Source: DAOUJW01 sp034421015
Lineage (GTDB): Bacteria > Chloroflexota > Dehalococcoidia > Lucifugimonadales > UBA2985
Direction: 5' to 3'
Length of the DNA stretch: 28,479 nucleotides
NCBI GenBank assembly: GCA_034421015.1
Contig: DAOUKT010000018.1
Location: 1-28,479 of the forward strand
This document shows, in pieces, positions 6,717 through 14,664 of this stretch. Under the pieces are notes generated by a model that ran no database searches, was not told where the DNA came from, and worked only from the letters and a program-made list of their open reading frames with translations. The position numbers and the translations under genes were made by a program. Positions within the stretch are counted from its first letter, which is position 1; every line of letters starts with the position of its first letter.

Positions 6717-8162
6717 CTACGGAAGCACGAACTGTCCGGTGGATACGATCATTCCGCCCGAGACGGCCCATATCTCAATGTAGCCGACCACGTCGCCGTT
6801 CTCGTCAAAGTCAACGTTGCCGGCCGCGCCCTCGTAGTTGATGTCCTCGCCGGCGGCTATGAGCTCAAGGGCCATCTTTACGCCCTCAACTCCGGGTCCT
6901 ACCTCCGTTCCGGGAGGGTTGGCCACGTCGCGCAGCGCGTCTCTAATTGCCGCAGAGTCGGTGGTGGTGCCGGCCTTGGCGGCTGCCAGCGCAATCAGCA
7001 CCGCCGCGTCGTAGGTCTCGGCAGTGAACGGGTGCTGCAACTCTCCATAGGCCGCTTCGTATGCGCTCAGGAACGCCTGCAGGGCAGGGCTGTCCGGCGC
7101 GCCCTGGGCCGTGCCCACAGTGCCCTCAAGGAGGTCCCAGCCAATCACTTCCATCATCTCAGGCGACTTGACGGCGTCCACGAACAGGAACTTGTCTGCG
7201 TAGCCGCCCTCCAGGGCCTCCCGGATGTAGATCTCCGCCTGGCCGGGGTAGCTCATGGTAATGAGAACGTCCGGGTCGCCTTCGGTAGCCTTCTCCAGCT
7301 CAGAGGCAAAGGTCGGCTGTGTCTCTTCGTGGGCCACCTTTGCGGTTACCGTGCCGCCAAGGGCGGTGAAGGTCTCCTCGAACTGGTTGGCAAGGCCGTC
7401 GCCGTAGGCGTTGTTTATGTACATGATACCGGCGGTTGTGTAGCCCTGGAACTGGGCAACCTGGGCCAGCACCACGCCCTGCGCCGCGTCCGATGCGGCC
7501 GTGCGGAAGAGGAAGTCGTTGTCCTCAAGCACCGTAAGGGCCGGGGACGTGGAAGCGCCGGTGATCTGGAGGACGCCCTCCGGGATAGTGACCGACTCCG
7601 CCACCGCAAGGCTGACGCCGCTTGCGAGAGCGCCTACTATCGCCACCGCTCCATCGACGCTCACCAGCGCGCGGGCGGCGTCGACACCCTGGACGGGATT
7701 AACGCCTGTGTCTTTGTGAATGACCTGGATCTCTGCGCCGTGAATGCCGCCGGCCTCACTGACGTGCTGGGCAGCCAGGTTGACGGCGTTGAGGTGCGTC
7801 TCACCGAAGTAAGACAGAGACCCCGTGAAGGCGTTGAGGTGCCCGAGAACCAGCGGGTCCTCCAGCTTGGGCATCATCATGGCGTCGTCGGTCGGCTTTG
7901 GCATCATGGCCTCGGTCGCCGTCGGCTCCATCATCGCTTCCGTCGCCGTGGGCTCCATCATGGCCTCGGTGGCGGTAGGCTCCATCATGGCCTCGGTGGC
8001 CGTCGGCTCCATCATGGCCTCAGTGGCCGTCGGCTCCATCATAGCTTCGGTGGCCGTAGGCTCCTCCTCGCCGCCGCACGCTATCGCCAGGGTCAGCATG
8101 GCGACCAGCAAGACGGCCAAAAGGCCCCTGGTTGAAAGGCCGAACTTTAAATACCTGCTCAT
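6717..8162 (-). CDS. livK: Branched-chain amino acid-type ABC transporter substrate-binding lipoprotein (LivK-like)
   Basis: The protein is 481 residues from the ATG at 8162, preceded by a strong ribosome-binding site (aggaggaagag). Upstream in-frame sequence is promoter. Residues 1-28 are a lipoprotein signal peptide with lipobox LAIAC (C29). Residues ~33-85 are a linker of about six nine-residue repeats (PTATEAMME). The rest is a Peripla_BP_6 domain: LGHLNAFTGSLSYFGE, VSEAGGIHGAEIQVIHKDT, VGALASGVSLAVAE, GASTSPALT, FRTAASDAAQG, YINNAYGDGLA and AETYDAAVLIALA. It would be anchored to the membrane outer face and deliver substrate to LivHMGF. It faces the permease genes instead of leading them, so it is expressed separately. 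The ligand cannot be assigned. Confidence 0.92.
   Translation of the reverse strand: MSRYLKFGLSTRGLLAVLLVAMLTLAIACGGEEEPTATEAMMEPTATEAMMEPTATEAMMEPTATEAMMEPTATEAMMEPTATEAMMPKPTDDAMMMPKLEDPLVLGHLNAFTGSLSYFGETHLNAVNLAAQHVSEAGGIHGAEIQVIHKDTGVNPVQGVDAARALVSVDGAVAIVGALASGVSLAVAESVTIPEGVLQITGASTSPALTVLEDNDFLFRTAASDAAQGVVLAQVAQFQGYTTAGIMYINNAYGDGLANQFEETFTALGGTVTAKVAHEETQPTFASELEKATEGDPDVLITMSYPGQAEIYIREALEGGYADKFLFVDAVKSPEMMEVIGWDLLEGTVGTAQGAPDSPALQAFLSAYEAAYGELQHPFTAETYDAAVLIALAAAKAGTTTDSAAIRDALRDVANPPGTEVGPGVEGVKMALELIAAGEDINYEGAAGNVDFDENGDVVGYIEIWAVSGGMIVSTGQFVLP
7900..8058. repeat. 27-bp tandem repeat in livK
   Basis: One 24-base partial unit (7900-7923) and five 27-base units (7924-8058) of ggctccatcatngc(c/t)tc follow one another. 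They keep the reading frame and encode the PTATEAMME linker. Differences between units are mainly at third positions. Confidence 0.9.
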
Positions 8163-8222
8163 CTCTTCCTCCTGTGTGCAGTCCACTATTTGCGCATAAC
8201 CTGCGCCGGAATTCCGTGCGCC

Positions 8223-8252
8223 ATTATAGCACTGCCCTGTACTCTGAGTACA
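8223..8252 (-). promoter_or_regulatory. livK promoter with overlapping palindrome
   Basis: On the minus strand an extended -10, TGCTATAAT, lies at 8223-8228 (TATAAT part), 60 bases before the start codon. A 15-base palindrome, TGTACTC-A/T-GAGTACA, occupies 8238-8252, the -35 region. It looks like an operator for a dimeric regulator. The regulator is not in this window. Confidence 0.55.
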
Positions 8253-8335
8253 TAGTGATACGATACAAGGCGCTGCGCCACGAGAATAACGGGAGAGCGG
8301 CACGAAGGCGGCGTAGTTGTGCAGGCAGCAGTTCC

Positions 8336-9109
8336 CTAACGCCTTCGCTCCCAGCGGAAGAACCTGATTCCCACCAGCAGCCCGGCAACAAGCCACCCGC
8401 ACATTACCAGAATGTGGTCCCATTCAATGCCCGTTCCGGTCTGGAACGGGTTGAATGTTGTGTGGAGCGACAGGGCGAAGTGCCTCACGGGAAACAAGTC
8501 GGCGAAGGTGGTCAGCCAGCTCGGAGCGTCCTGCAGGGGAATGAACACGTCGGATATAAATAGGAGAGGCAGAATCGACGCGTTGACGATGGCCGGCGAT
8601 GCGTCCGCGTTTGGAATGATCGTAGTAATGGCCAGGCCCAGGGCGCAGAAGGTGGCCGCTCCCACCGCCAGCGCCAGCACGAACCCCGGGAGCGTGTTGG
8701 TTGGGAGGTCCACGTCGTAGAACAACACTCCCGCGCCCGTCACAATCACAACCAGCAGCAGGGCCATCAGCACCGAGTGCACAACCCTGCCGAACAGGTA
8801 TGACCACGCCGGAAGGGGCGTCCCGCGGAACCGCTTCAGCAGCCCGCCGTCCCGGGAGTAGGATATGCCCATTGCCACGTTGTTGTAGCAGGCGCTGGTC
8901 ACGGACAGAGCGACTATCCCCGGCACGTAGAACGTCGAAATGCTCACACTCCCGCCGGTCACGTCAAGCTCGCCGTCGCCGAAGACCAGGTTGAATATCA
9001 CCAGGAACATGAGGGGGAAGACAAAGGTGAAGAAGGCCGCGGCGGGGTTGCGCCAGAAGGCGGTGTTCTCGTAGCGGACCTGTCGCAGGGCAAGGGCCAG
9101 CGAGCTCAC
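8336..9109 (-). CDS. ABC-2 type exporter permease (DrrB-like)
   Basis: The protein is 257 residues with a GTG start at 9109 that overlaps the ATPase stop by four bases (GTGA). It has six hydrophobic segments, beginning FFTFVFPLMFLVIFNLVF and including VLMALLLVVIVTGAGVLFY and AVGAATFCALGLAITTI. The ABC-2 signature is visible around residues 85-105 (SYSRDGGLLKRFRGTPLPAWSYLFGRVV), and near the C-terminus is PVRHFALSLHTTFNPF. It forms the membrane part of a two-component efflux or lipid/polymer exporter with the neighbouring ATPase. The substrate is unknown; drug resistance is only one possibility for the family. Confidence 0.88.
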   Translation of the reverse strand: MSSLALALRQVRYENTAFWRNPAAAFFTFVFPLMFLVIFNLVFGDGELDVTGGSVSISTFYVPGIVALSVTSACYNNVAMGISYSRDGGLLKRFRGTPLPAWSYLFGRVVHSVLMALLLVVIVTGAGVLFYDVDLPTNTLPGFVLALAVGAATFCALGLAITTIIPNADASPAIVNASILPLLFISDVFIPLQDAPSWLTTFADLFPVRHFALSLHTTFNPFQTGTGIEWDHILVMCGWLVAGLLVGIRFFRWERRR

Positions 9110-10068
9110 GATGCCCCGCCGTCCTGGCCCGATGAGCCGACAATCTCGACAAACAGGTCCTCCAAAGACGGGCGTGAGACCGACAGCTCTTCCAGCTCGA
9201 CTCCCTGCTCCAGCGCCCAGCCCGTCAGCCGGTGCAGGGCCGGGGTGGGTTGGTCCGTGGCGATGACGTACCGCCCTTCATCGTCCGCTGCCTCCGCGTC
9301 CAGGCCCTGGGGCAGCGGAACGGAACCGGGGCCCAGCCTGAAGCTTATGGTCGTGGACCTGCCCTCGTGAGACAGCTCGCCGGGAGCGCCCTCTGCGACG
9401 ATCTTCCCCTGCACGATTATGGCAACCCGGTCCGCCAGGTGCTCCGCCTCGTCCATGTAGTGAGTGGTGAGCACCACCGTCTTGCCAAGGGACTTGAGGT
9501 TGCGGACCATCTCCCAGGCGTCCCGCCGCGCCGAGGGGTCGAAGCCGGTGGTGGGCTCGTCCAGGAACAGCAGGTCCGGGTCCCCGGACAGCCCGATGGC
9601 GACGTCCAGCCTGCGCTGCTGGCCGCCGGACAGCCGCCTGACCTTGGCCCTGCGCTGGTCGGTGAGGCCGGTGGCCCTCAGTATATCCTCAAGGGGCATG
9701 GGTTGCGGGTAGTAGCCTCGGAAGAGGTTGACGGTCTCCTCGACGCTCAGGTACGGCTCCACGCCCGTGGTCTGCAGCACAATGCCAATGCGCTCCTTGA
9801 GGCTGCGATCGTTACGGCCCGGGTCGTGGCCCAGGACCGAAACCTCGCCGGCCGTGCGCTGGAGATAGCCCTCCAGTATCTCGATGGTGGTGGTCTTGCC
9901 CGCGCCGTTGGGCCCCAGCAGAGCGAACACCTCGCCCTTGGCAACGCGCAAATCTATGCCGCGCACGGCCTCCACGGAGCCGTACGACTTGTGGAGCCCC
10001 CGCACCTCAATGGCGGGCGTTGAGGCAAAGGCGGGCGTTGAGGCAAATTGAGTAATTGATGCAGACAC
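9106..10068 (-). CDS. ABC exporter ATP-binding protein (DrrA-like)
   Basis: The protein is 320 residues from the GTG at 10068. Motifs are Walker A GPNGAGKT (52-59), the Q-loop at IVLQTTGV, signature RLSGGQQRR (145-153), Walker B LLFLDEPTTGFDP (166-178) and the switch histidine in TTHYMDEAEHLADRV. A C-terminal DUF4162-like extension ends in SVSRPSLEDLFVEIVG, the usual tail of DrrA/CcmA-type exporters. The N-terminus contains FASTPAFASTPA, produced by an exact 18-bp duplication. No good ribosome-binding site is visible, so the start is less certain, but no other start codon precedes the ABC domain in frame. Confidence 0.9.
   Translation of the reverse strand: MSASITQFASTPAFASTPAIEVRGLHKSYGSVEAVRGIDLRVAKGEVFALLGPNGAGKTTTIEILEGYLQRTAGEVSVLGHDPGRNDRSLKERIGIVLQTTGVEPYLSVEETVNLFRGYYPQPMPLEDILRATGLTDQRRAKVRRLSGGQQRRLDVAIGLSGDPDLLFLDEPTTGFDPSARRDAWEMVRNLKSLGKTVVLTTHYMDEAEHLADRVAIIVQGKIVAEGAPGELSHEGRSTTISFRLGPGSVPLPQGLDAEAADDEGRYVIATDQPTPALHRLTGWALEQGVELEELSVSRPSLEDLFVEIVGSSGQDGGAS
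10012..10047. repeat. 18-bp tandem duplication at the start of the exporter ATPase
   Basis: Two identical copies of ggcgggcgttgaggcaaa (10012-10029 and 10030-10047) sit side by side and encode two FASTPA units. Confidence 0.9.
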
Positions 10069-10143
10069 AGTCAGATGTTAGCGGAGGGGATGGGTGGTGG
10101 CAAGCCAATGGGTGTGACCGTGGGTTGAAGGGAAACTGCAACT

Positions 10144-10173
10144 ATTCTCAAAAAAGACTTGACAAAACGTCAA
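10144..10173 (-). promoter_or_regulatory. Leftward promoter for the DrrAB-like exporter
   Basis: On the minus strand, TTGACG (10168-10173) and GAGAAT (10144-10149) are 18 bases apart. The -35 is one arm of the palindrome TTGAC-aaaac-GTCAA (10159-10173), whose other arm is the -35 of a rightward promoter. Confidence 0.45.
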
Positions 10174-10187
10174 TAATGTGGTAGTAT
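10159..10187 (+). promoter_or_regulatory. Rightward promoter with perfect -35
   Basis: TTGACA (10159-10164) and TAGTAT (10182-10187) are separated by 17 bases. The -35 is embedded in the inverted repeat TTGAC-aaaac-GTCAA, a plausible operator shared with the divergent exporter promoter. The first ORF with a good ribosome-binding site is at 10378. Confidence 0.55.
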
Positions 10188-10377
10188 TTTAGCTACATTA
10201 AGGCACTTTTCTGACGCTTTCGGGACATCTTTGTGAATCTCACACCACGTCCCTTCGAATCCTAATACACTTCTTCTGCCTGCGTTCTGTCTGTGGCAAC
10301 CGCCGTTTCTTAAGTCACTGGACGTCCCATCCTGCAAGTTTTGTTTGCGTGCTGGAATTGGGTATAGAAAGGAGGGA

Positions 10378-10464
10378 ATGAAAGAAGGCGCACTGCTATT
10401 CTTGCAGCCCACTCTCGAGAGAGATGCCAGCAACGAGGAATCTCTTCGGAGATGCTTGCCATAA
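10378..10464 (+). CDS. 28-residue ORF with strong ribosome-binding site
   Basis: The ATG follows aaaggaggga directly. The peptide begins MKEGALLFLQPTLERD and ends in RRCLP. It matches nothing I recognise. Its TAA stop overlaps the ATG of the next small ORF (taATG), as in translational coupling. It could also be a remnant of a longer decayed gene. Confidence 0.3.
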   Translation: MKEGALLFLQPTLERDASNEESLRRCLP

Positions 10465-10532
10465 TGCTCTCTTATAGTAAGCGCAAGTGGAAGAGGGATG
10501 CATTCAGTGAAGAAGACGAGACAAATGAGTGA
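10464..10532 (+). CDS. 22-residue ORF coupled to the previous one
   Basis: MLSYSKRKWKRDAFSEEDE has a basic first half and an acidic second half. It begins on the last base of the preceding stop codon. Its length and lack of relatives make it doubtful as a gene. Confidence 0.2.
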   Translation: MLSYSKRKWKRDAFSEEDETNE

Positions 10533-10564
10533 ACCGGAAACTAGTTGGAGCCGAAGGAGGTGCT

Positions 10565-10699
10565 ATGGCAGGTAAATTGAAGACATACAGACTACGGCAT
10601 TGCGACAGAAAACGGACTTTCAGATCATTATATGAAGCAAAGGAGGCAGCTAGTATGGAAAGCAAACGGGTCTTGTTCGGAACCCCGCTATCGGCTTGA
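10565..10699 (+). CDS. 44-residue basic ORF with strong ribosome-binding site
   Basis: The ATG at 10565 follows gaaggagg (10553-10560) at good spacing. The peptide is basic at its start (AGKLKTYRLRHCDRKRTFRS), then has a helical stretch LYEAKEAA. It is unrecognised. It overlaps the next candidate (10632-10850) in another frame. The two may be halves of one ~90-100-residue protein split by a frameshift near 10680-10690. Confidence 0.3.
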   Translation: MAGKLKTYRLRHCDRKRTFRSLYEAKEAASMESKRVLFGTPLSA

Positions 10700-10850
10700 G
10701 TGCCGCGTAGGGAATCACTGGCATATTGGACACAGCTGGGACCGCTCTGGAGAGTTCCAAGCTCGGATAGCAGTAATGGAGAGATTCGCGGCGTTAATGG
10801 TGGAGCAACCAACTGACCACACGGTGGAAGGTTTTGGGCAGCTCTTATAG
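10632..10850 (+). CDS. 72-residue hypothetical protein
   Basis: The reading frame has protein-like composition (RYRLECRVGNHWHIGHSWDR, then ARIAVMERFAALMVEQPTD), but its ATG has no upstream ribosome-binding site. The better initiation signal belongs to the overlapping frame at 10565. I do not recognise a family. It may be the C-terminal part of a frameshifted gene that starts at 10565. Confidence 0.3.
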   Translation: MKQRRQLVWKANGSCSEPRYRLECRVGNHWHIGHSWDRSGEFQARIAVMERFAALMVEQPTDHTVEGFGQLL

Positions 10851-10933
10851 ATAGAGCGTGAGTCCTTGTGCGGGTGCTGTATTAATGGGAATTGTACCTG
10901 CCAGTCACACCCGTCTCTAAGGGTATCTATTCC

Positions 10934-11020
10934 CTTGCGGAGGGATGTTTGACATCCCTCCGCAAGTAGGAATTCAAGACTCCTATAATAGGCAAGAAAG
11001 ACCCCCTGCGAACGCAGGGG
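10934..11020. repeat. Diverged member of the two-hairpin repeat family
   Basis: A perfect 15-bp hairpin (10934-10948 with 10952-10966, arm CTTGCGGAGGGATGT) is followed by gaattcaagactcctataat and the hairpin CCCCTGCG-aa-CGCAGGGG (11003-11020). The order hairpin, ~35-bp spacer with ctat-aatagg, cccctgc hairpin is the same as in 2121-2195. The rest of 11021-11210 shows no gene I can support. Confidence 0.65.
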
Positions 11021-11210
11021 TGATTAGATGATTGCTCCTATGTTGTTGCACCATCGAGAAGGCGCGCCGTGGGTGTGTTCGCAATCTCAACGTATGTAGG
11101 GAAAACCTGAGCGCACAATTTGTTGACATAGCAGGTCATTAGAGTTAGTCTAGTTTCATCATACTCCCTGGTGTCCGCTAAGGCGCACTCCAGGTTGGAA
11201 TATCCTGAAA

Positions 11211-11235
11211 GTGGGGCCGAGATCGTCGGCCCCAC
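11211..11235 (-). terminator. Hairpin terminator of the BrkB-like gene
   Basis: GTGGGGCCGA (11211-11220) pairs with TCGGCCCCAC (11226-11235) around a 5-nt loop, 13 bases past the stop codon of the leftward gene. A short tttc follows on the minus strand. Confidence 0.65.
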
Positions 11236-11248
11236 ATTCTTTCCACCC

Positions 11249-12091
11249 TCACCTTGGCCGGGCGATGACGCTCGCGCGGTCCCTGCCTCTCTTCAGCCGC
11301 TCGTACTCGGAGCTTAGCTCCGCGCCCAGTATCAGTATCAGGCTGCTCACGTAGACCCACAGCAGCAGCACTAGCACGTCTCCGCCGGACCCGTACGCGT
11401 CCTGGAAGCTGGCGAACCGCTGGACGTAGTACAGAAAGAACGCCTTGCACACCTCAAAGAGGACCGTGGCAACTATCGCTCCCGGCCAGACGTACTCCCA
11501 GTGGGTCTTCGTGTTGGGCAGCAGCTTGTACATCATCAGGAACGTGGCCAGCGTCAGCCCGGCGGCAAAGGCCTGAAGCAGCACCCGGCCTCCCGCGTCA
11601 ATCAGGAAGTCGGGGGCGGGCAGGTCGTGCCTTGCGTACTCCTCGGCCATTCGCACGAATGTCGACGCCCCAAGGGACGTCAGGAACATCACGCCGACCG
11701 CCAGGGCCATCGCCATCTGCCTGGGCTTGTTGATGAAAATGGGTCGGTCTTTCTGAACGTCCCACGCCCTGTTCACCACCCTGGCCACAGCCCCAAAGAT
11801 GGCGCTGCCGGACCACAGCAGGCCGAAAATCGCAACCAGCCCAAGGGCGCCACCAAACTGGACGTTGCCATCCAGCAGCGTCTCCGACCCGGGGAGGTAG
11901 CCGGCGAAGAAGTCCGCAAGCTGCTCCTGCCTCACGTGGGAAGCGGGAAGCAGGTTGAAGACGGCCACGAGGCCGATCAGAAGGGGAAACAGCGAGAACA
12001 CGCCGTAGTAGGCCACGCCCGCCGCCATGTGCGTAGCGTCGTCGTCCGACATCTCGCGGATGGTGCGCCATATCAGCCTGAGGTAGAACAT
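11249..12091 (-). CDS. YihY/BrkB-family inner membrane protein
   Basis: The protein is 280 residues from the ATG at 12091 behind ggaggga. It has six membrane segments. The N-terminal AAGVAYYGVFSLFPLLIGLVAVF is the family's best-known motif (AAxxAFYxxxSLxPLL). Other family features are ALGLVAIFGLLWSGSAIFGAVARVVNRAWDV and, near the C-terminus, YGSGGDVLVLLLWVYVSSLILILGAELSSEYERLK. The family was once called ribonuclease BN (rbn) in error and its function is not settled; members are integral membrane proteins, some linked to complement resistance. It is divergent from mtnA with 93 bases between them. Confidence 0.93.
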   Translation of the reverse strand: MFYLRLIWRTIREMSDDDATHMAAGVAYYGVFSLFPLLIGLVAVFNLLPASHVRQEQLADFFAGYLPGSETLLDGNVQFGGALGLVAIFGLLWSGSAIFGAVARVVNRAWDVQKDRPIFINKPRQMAMALAVGVMFLTSLGASTFVRMAEEYARHDLPAPDFLIDAGGRVLLQAFAAGLTLATFLMMYKLLPNTKTHWEYVWPGAIVATVLFEVCKAFFLYYVQRFASFQDAYGSGGDVLVLLLWVYVSSLILILGAELSSEYERLKRGRDRASVIARPR

Positions 12092-12145
12092 CCTCCCTCC
12101 GTAGCGGTCCAGGCCAGGGCCTAATGCGGCCCCCGGCTGTACGAT

Positions 12146-12175
12146 TTTTCACAAGTCCAGTCATTCTAGTATAAT
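12146..12175 (+). promoter_or_regulatory. mtnA promoter placed for a near-leaderless transcript
   Basis: TATAAT at 12170-12175 lies nine bases before the mtnA TTG at 12185. TTTTCA (12146-12151) is an 18-base-spaced, 4-of-6 match to a -35. No ribosome-binding site can fit downstream of the expected start point. Confidence 0.5.
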
Positions 12176-12184
12176 GAGGCCGTT

Positions 12185-13253
<1,069 letters not shown>

Positions 13254-13261
<8 letters not shown>

Positions 13262-14117
13262 AGCCCTTATCGGCGTCATCGGCGGAACGGGACTGTACCA
13301 GATAGAGGGTCTGACCGACGCACGGGAGACAACCATCGACACGCCCTTCGGCGCCCCCAGCGACGCCATCGTGACCGGCGTCCTCAACGGAGTGGGCGTC
13401 GCTTTCCTGCCGCGGCACGGCCGGGGGCATCGCATCCTCCCGTCGGAGATACCCTCACGGGCCAACATCTACGCCCTCAAGTCCCTGGGCGTGGAGCAGG
13501 TCATATCCGTGAGCGCGGTGGGAAGCCTGCGGGAGAACATCCGCCCCCTGGACATGGTGATCCCGGACCAGATAATCGACAGGACCAGCGGCAGGCCGAG
13601 CACCTTCTTCGGAGACGGGATAGCGGCCCACGTCGGCATGGCCGAGCCCTTCTGCTCCGGGCTGAGGGACCTGCTCCATCAAAGCGCGTCGGACATGGGG
13701 GCGCACGCATACCCGGGCGGCACCCTGGTGACGATCAACGGCCCCCAGTTCTCAACCAAGGCGGAGTCCCACATGTACCGCTCCTGGGGCGCTGACATCA
13801 TCGGCATGACCGCCCTGCCGGAGGCCAAGCTCGCCAGGGAGGCGGAGCTGTGCTACTCGATACTGGCCTGCTCGACCGACTACGACTGCTGGCATGAGAG
13901 CTCGGAGCCGGTGACGGTGGAGATGGTGGTCCAGAACCTGATGCGGAACACGGCTCTCTCCAAGGCCATTCTTGCGGACGTGATAACCAGGGTGCGCCCG
14001 GCCGAGGGCTGCGACTGCACCTCCGCCCTGGAGAACGCAATCGTCACCGACAGGGCCATGATCTCGCAGGAGGCCAGGGACAGGCTGGGCATACTGGTGA
14101 GCAAGTACATCAGCTGA
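13254..14117 (+). CDS. mtnP: S-methyl-5'-thioadenosine phosphorylase
   Basis: The protein is 287 residues from the ATG at 13254, inside the end of mtnA. It splits methylthioadenosine with phosphate to adenine and methylthioribose-1-phosphate, the substrate of the upstream enzyme. Features are the phosphate-binding GVIGGTGLYQ at the start, PRHGRGHRILPSEIPSRANIYALKSLGV, the substrate region TINGPQFSTKAESHMYRSWGADIIGMTALPEAKLAREAELCYSILAC, and TDYDCWHE near residues 205-212, as in MtnP rather than purine nucleoside phosphorylase. It carries several cysteines, including CDC near the C-terminus. Confidence 0.95.
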
Positions 14118-14145
14118 CGGCCAGGGGGATGCGTTGGGCCATCCG

Positions 14146-14269
14146 TTCCCGCTCATCCCCGCATCAAGTGCGGGGCAGGCTCTGAGCCTGTCGAAGGAAA
14201 TGAGCGGGGCCAACCAAAATCCTTCATCTTCCCACTCATTTGGTTCGACAAGCTCACCATGAGCGGGAA
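14146..14269. repeat. 124-bp MITE-like element with 11-bp inverted ends
   Basis: TTCCCGCTCAT (14146-14156) and ATGAGCGGGAA (14259-14269) are perfect inverted ends. Inside are the hairpin CCCCGCA-tcaag-TGCGGGG (14157-14175), whose 25-base block is identical to 3991-4015, a further atgagcggg, and the related motifs gagcctgtcgaag and ggttcgacaagctcacc. It contains no coding sequence. Confidence 0.65.
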
Positions 14270-14320
14270 GATTAGCTCGCTGGCTACAATCGAAAGACCC
14301 TAGCTCCTGCACAGCGTCGC

Positions 14321-14358
14321 TTGACTTGGACAATGGTATGTGTAAAATTGTTACACAT
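14321..14358 (+). promoter_or_regulatory. Promoter and operator of the VapBC-type pair
   Basis: TTGACT (14321-14326) and TAAAAT (14343-14348) are 16 bases apart. The perfect palindrome ATGTGTAA-aattg-TTACACAT (14338-14358) covers the -10. This is the layout expected for autorepression by the antitoxin encoded just downstream. Confidence 0.65.
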
Positions 14359-14388
14359 ATCCCCATACTATCCCGGTTGGAGGGCTAT

Positions 14389-14664
14389 GTGGCCAGAGTG
14401 CAGCTGGTAATGCCGGACGAGGATCGGGACCGCTTCGTTCAACAGGCGCGGCGGGAGGGTATGTCCCTCAGCGCATGGCTGCGGGCAGCCGCCCGCGAGC
14501 GTCTTGAAACCCGCCGGCGCGTCGGGCTGTTCGAGTCCCCGGAAGACGTCAGGGAGTTCTTCAGGATGTGCGCCGCGCTCGAAGGTCCTGAGACGGAGCC
14601 GGACTGGAGCGAGCACCTGCGCGTCATGAGCGAGTCACGCGGGCGAGGAGCCGCCGGAACGTGA
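14389..14664 (+). CDS. VapB-type antitoxin, probable ribbon-helix-helix
   Basis: The protein is 91 residues from the GTG at 14389, chosen because ggaggg (14379-14384) precedes it and because an upstream ATG at 14326 would lie inside the promoter. The N-terminal ARVQLVMPDEDRDRFVQQARREGMSLSAWLRAAARERLE reads as a beta strand and two helices of the MetJ/Arc ribbon-helix-helix type. The C-terminal half is acidic and would wrap the toxin. It should neutralise the adjacent PIN toxin and bind the palindrome at its own promoter. The stop overlaps the toxin start (GTGA). Confidence 0.75.
   Translation: MARVQLVMPDEDRDRFVQQARREGMSLSAWLRAAARERLETRRRVGLFESPEDVREFFRMCAALEGPETEPDWSEHLRVMSESRGRGAAGT

Noticed and set aside
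7900..8058. Regular 27-bp repeats as a possible CRISPR array
   Set aside because: The units are directly adjacent without spacers and encode an in-frame protein linker.
6624..8135. 503-codon plus-strand open frame opposite livK
   Set aside because: It is the antisense of a clear lipoprotein gene, and its C-terminal HHGLGGGRL repeats are only the reverse reading of the livK tandem repeat.
11123..11151. TTGACA-17-TAGTCT as a promoter
   Set aside because: The -35 is perfect but the -10 matches only three positions, and no gene follows on that strand before the terminator of the opposing gene.
14240..14260. ggttcgac sequence as a tRNA T-arm
   Set aside because: No acceptor stem, anticodon arm or D-arm can be drawn around it; it belongs to the MITE-like repeat.
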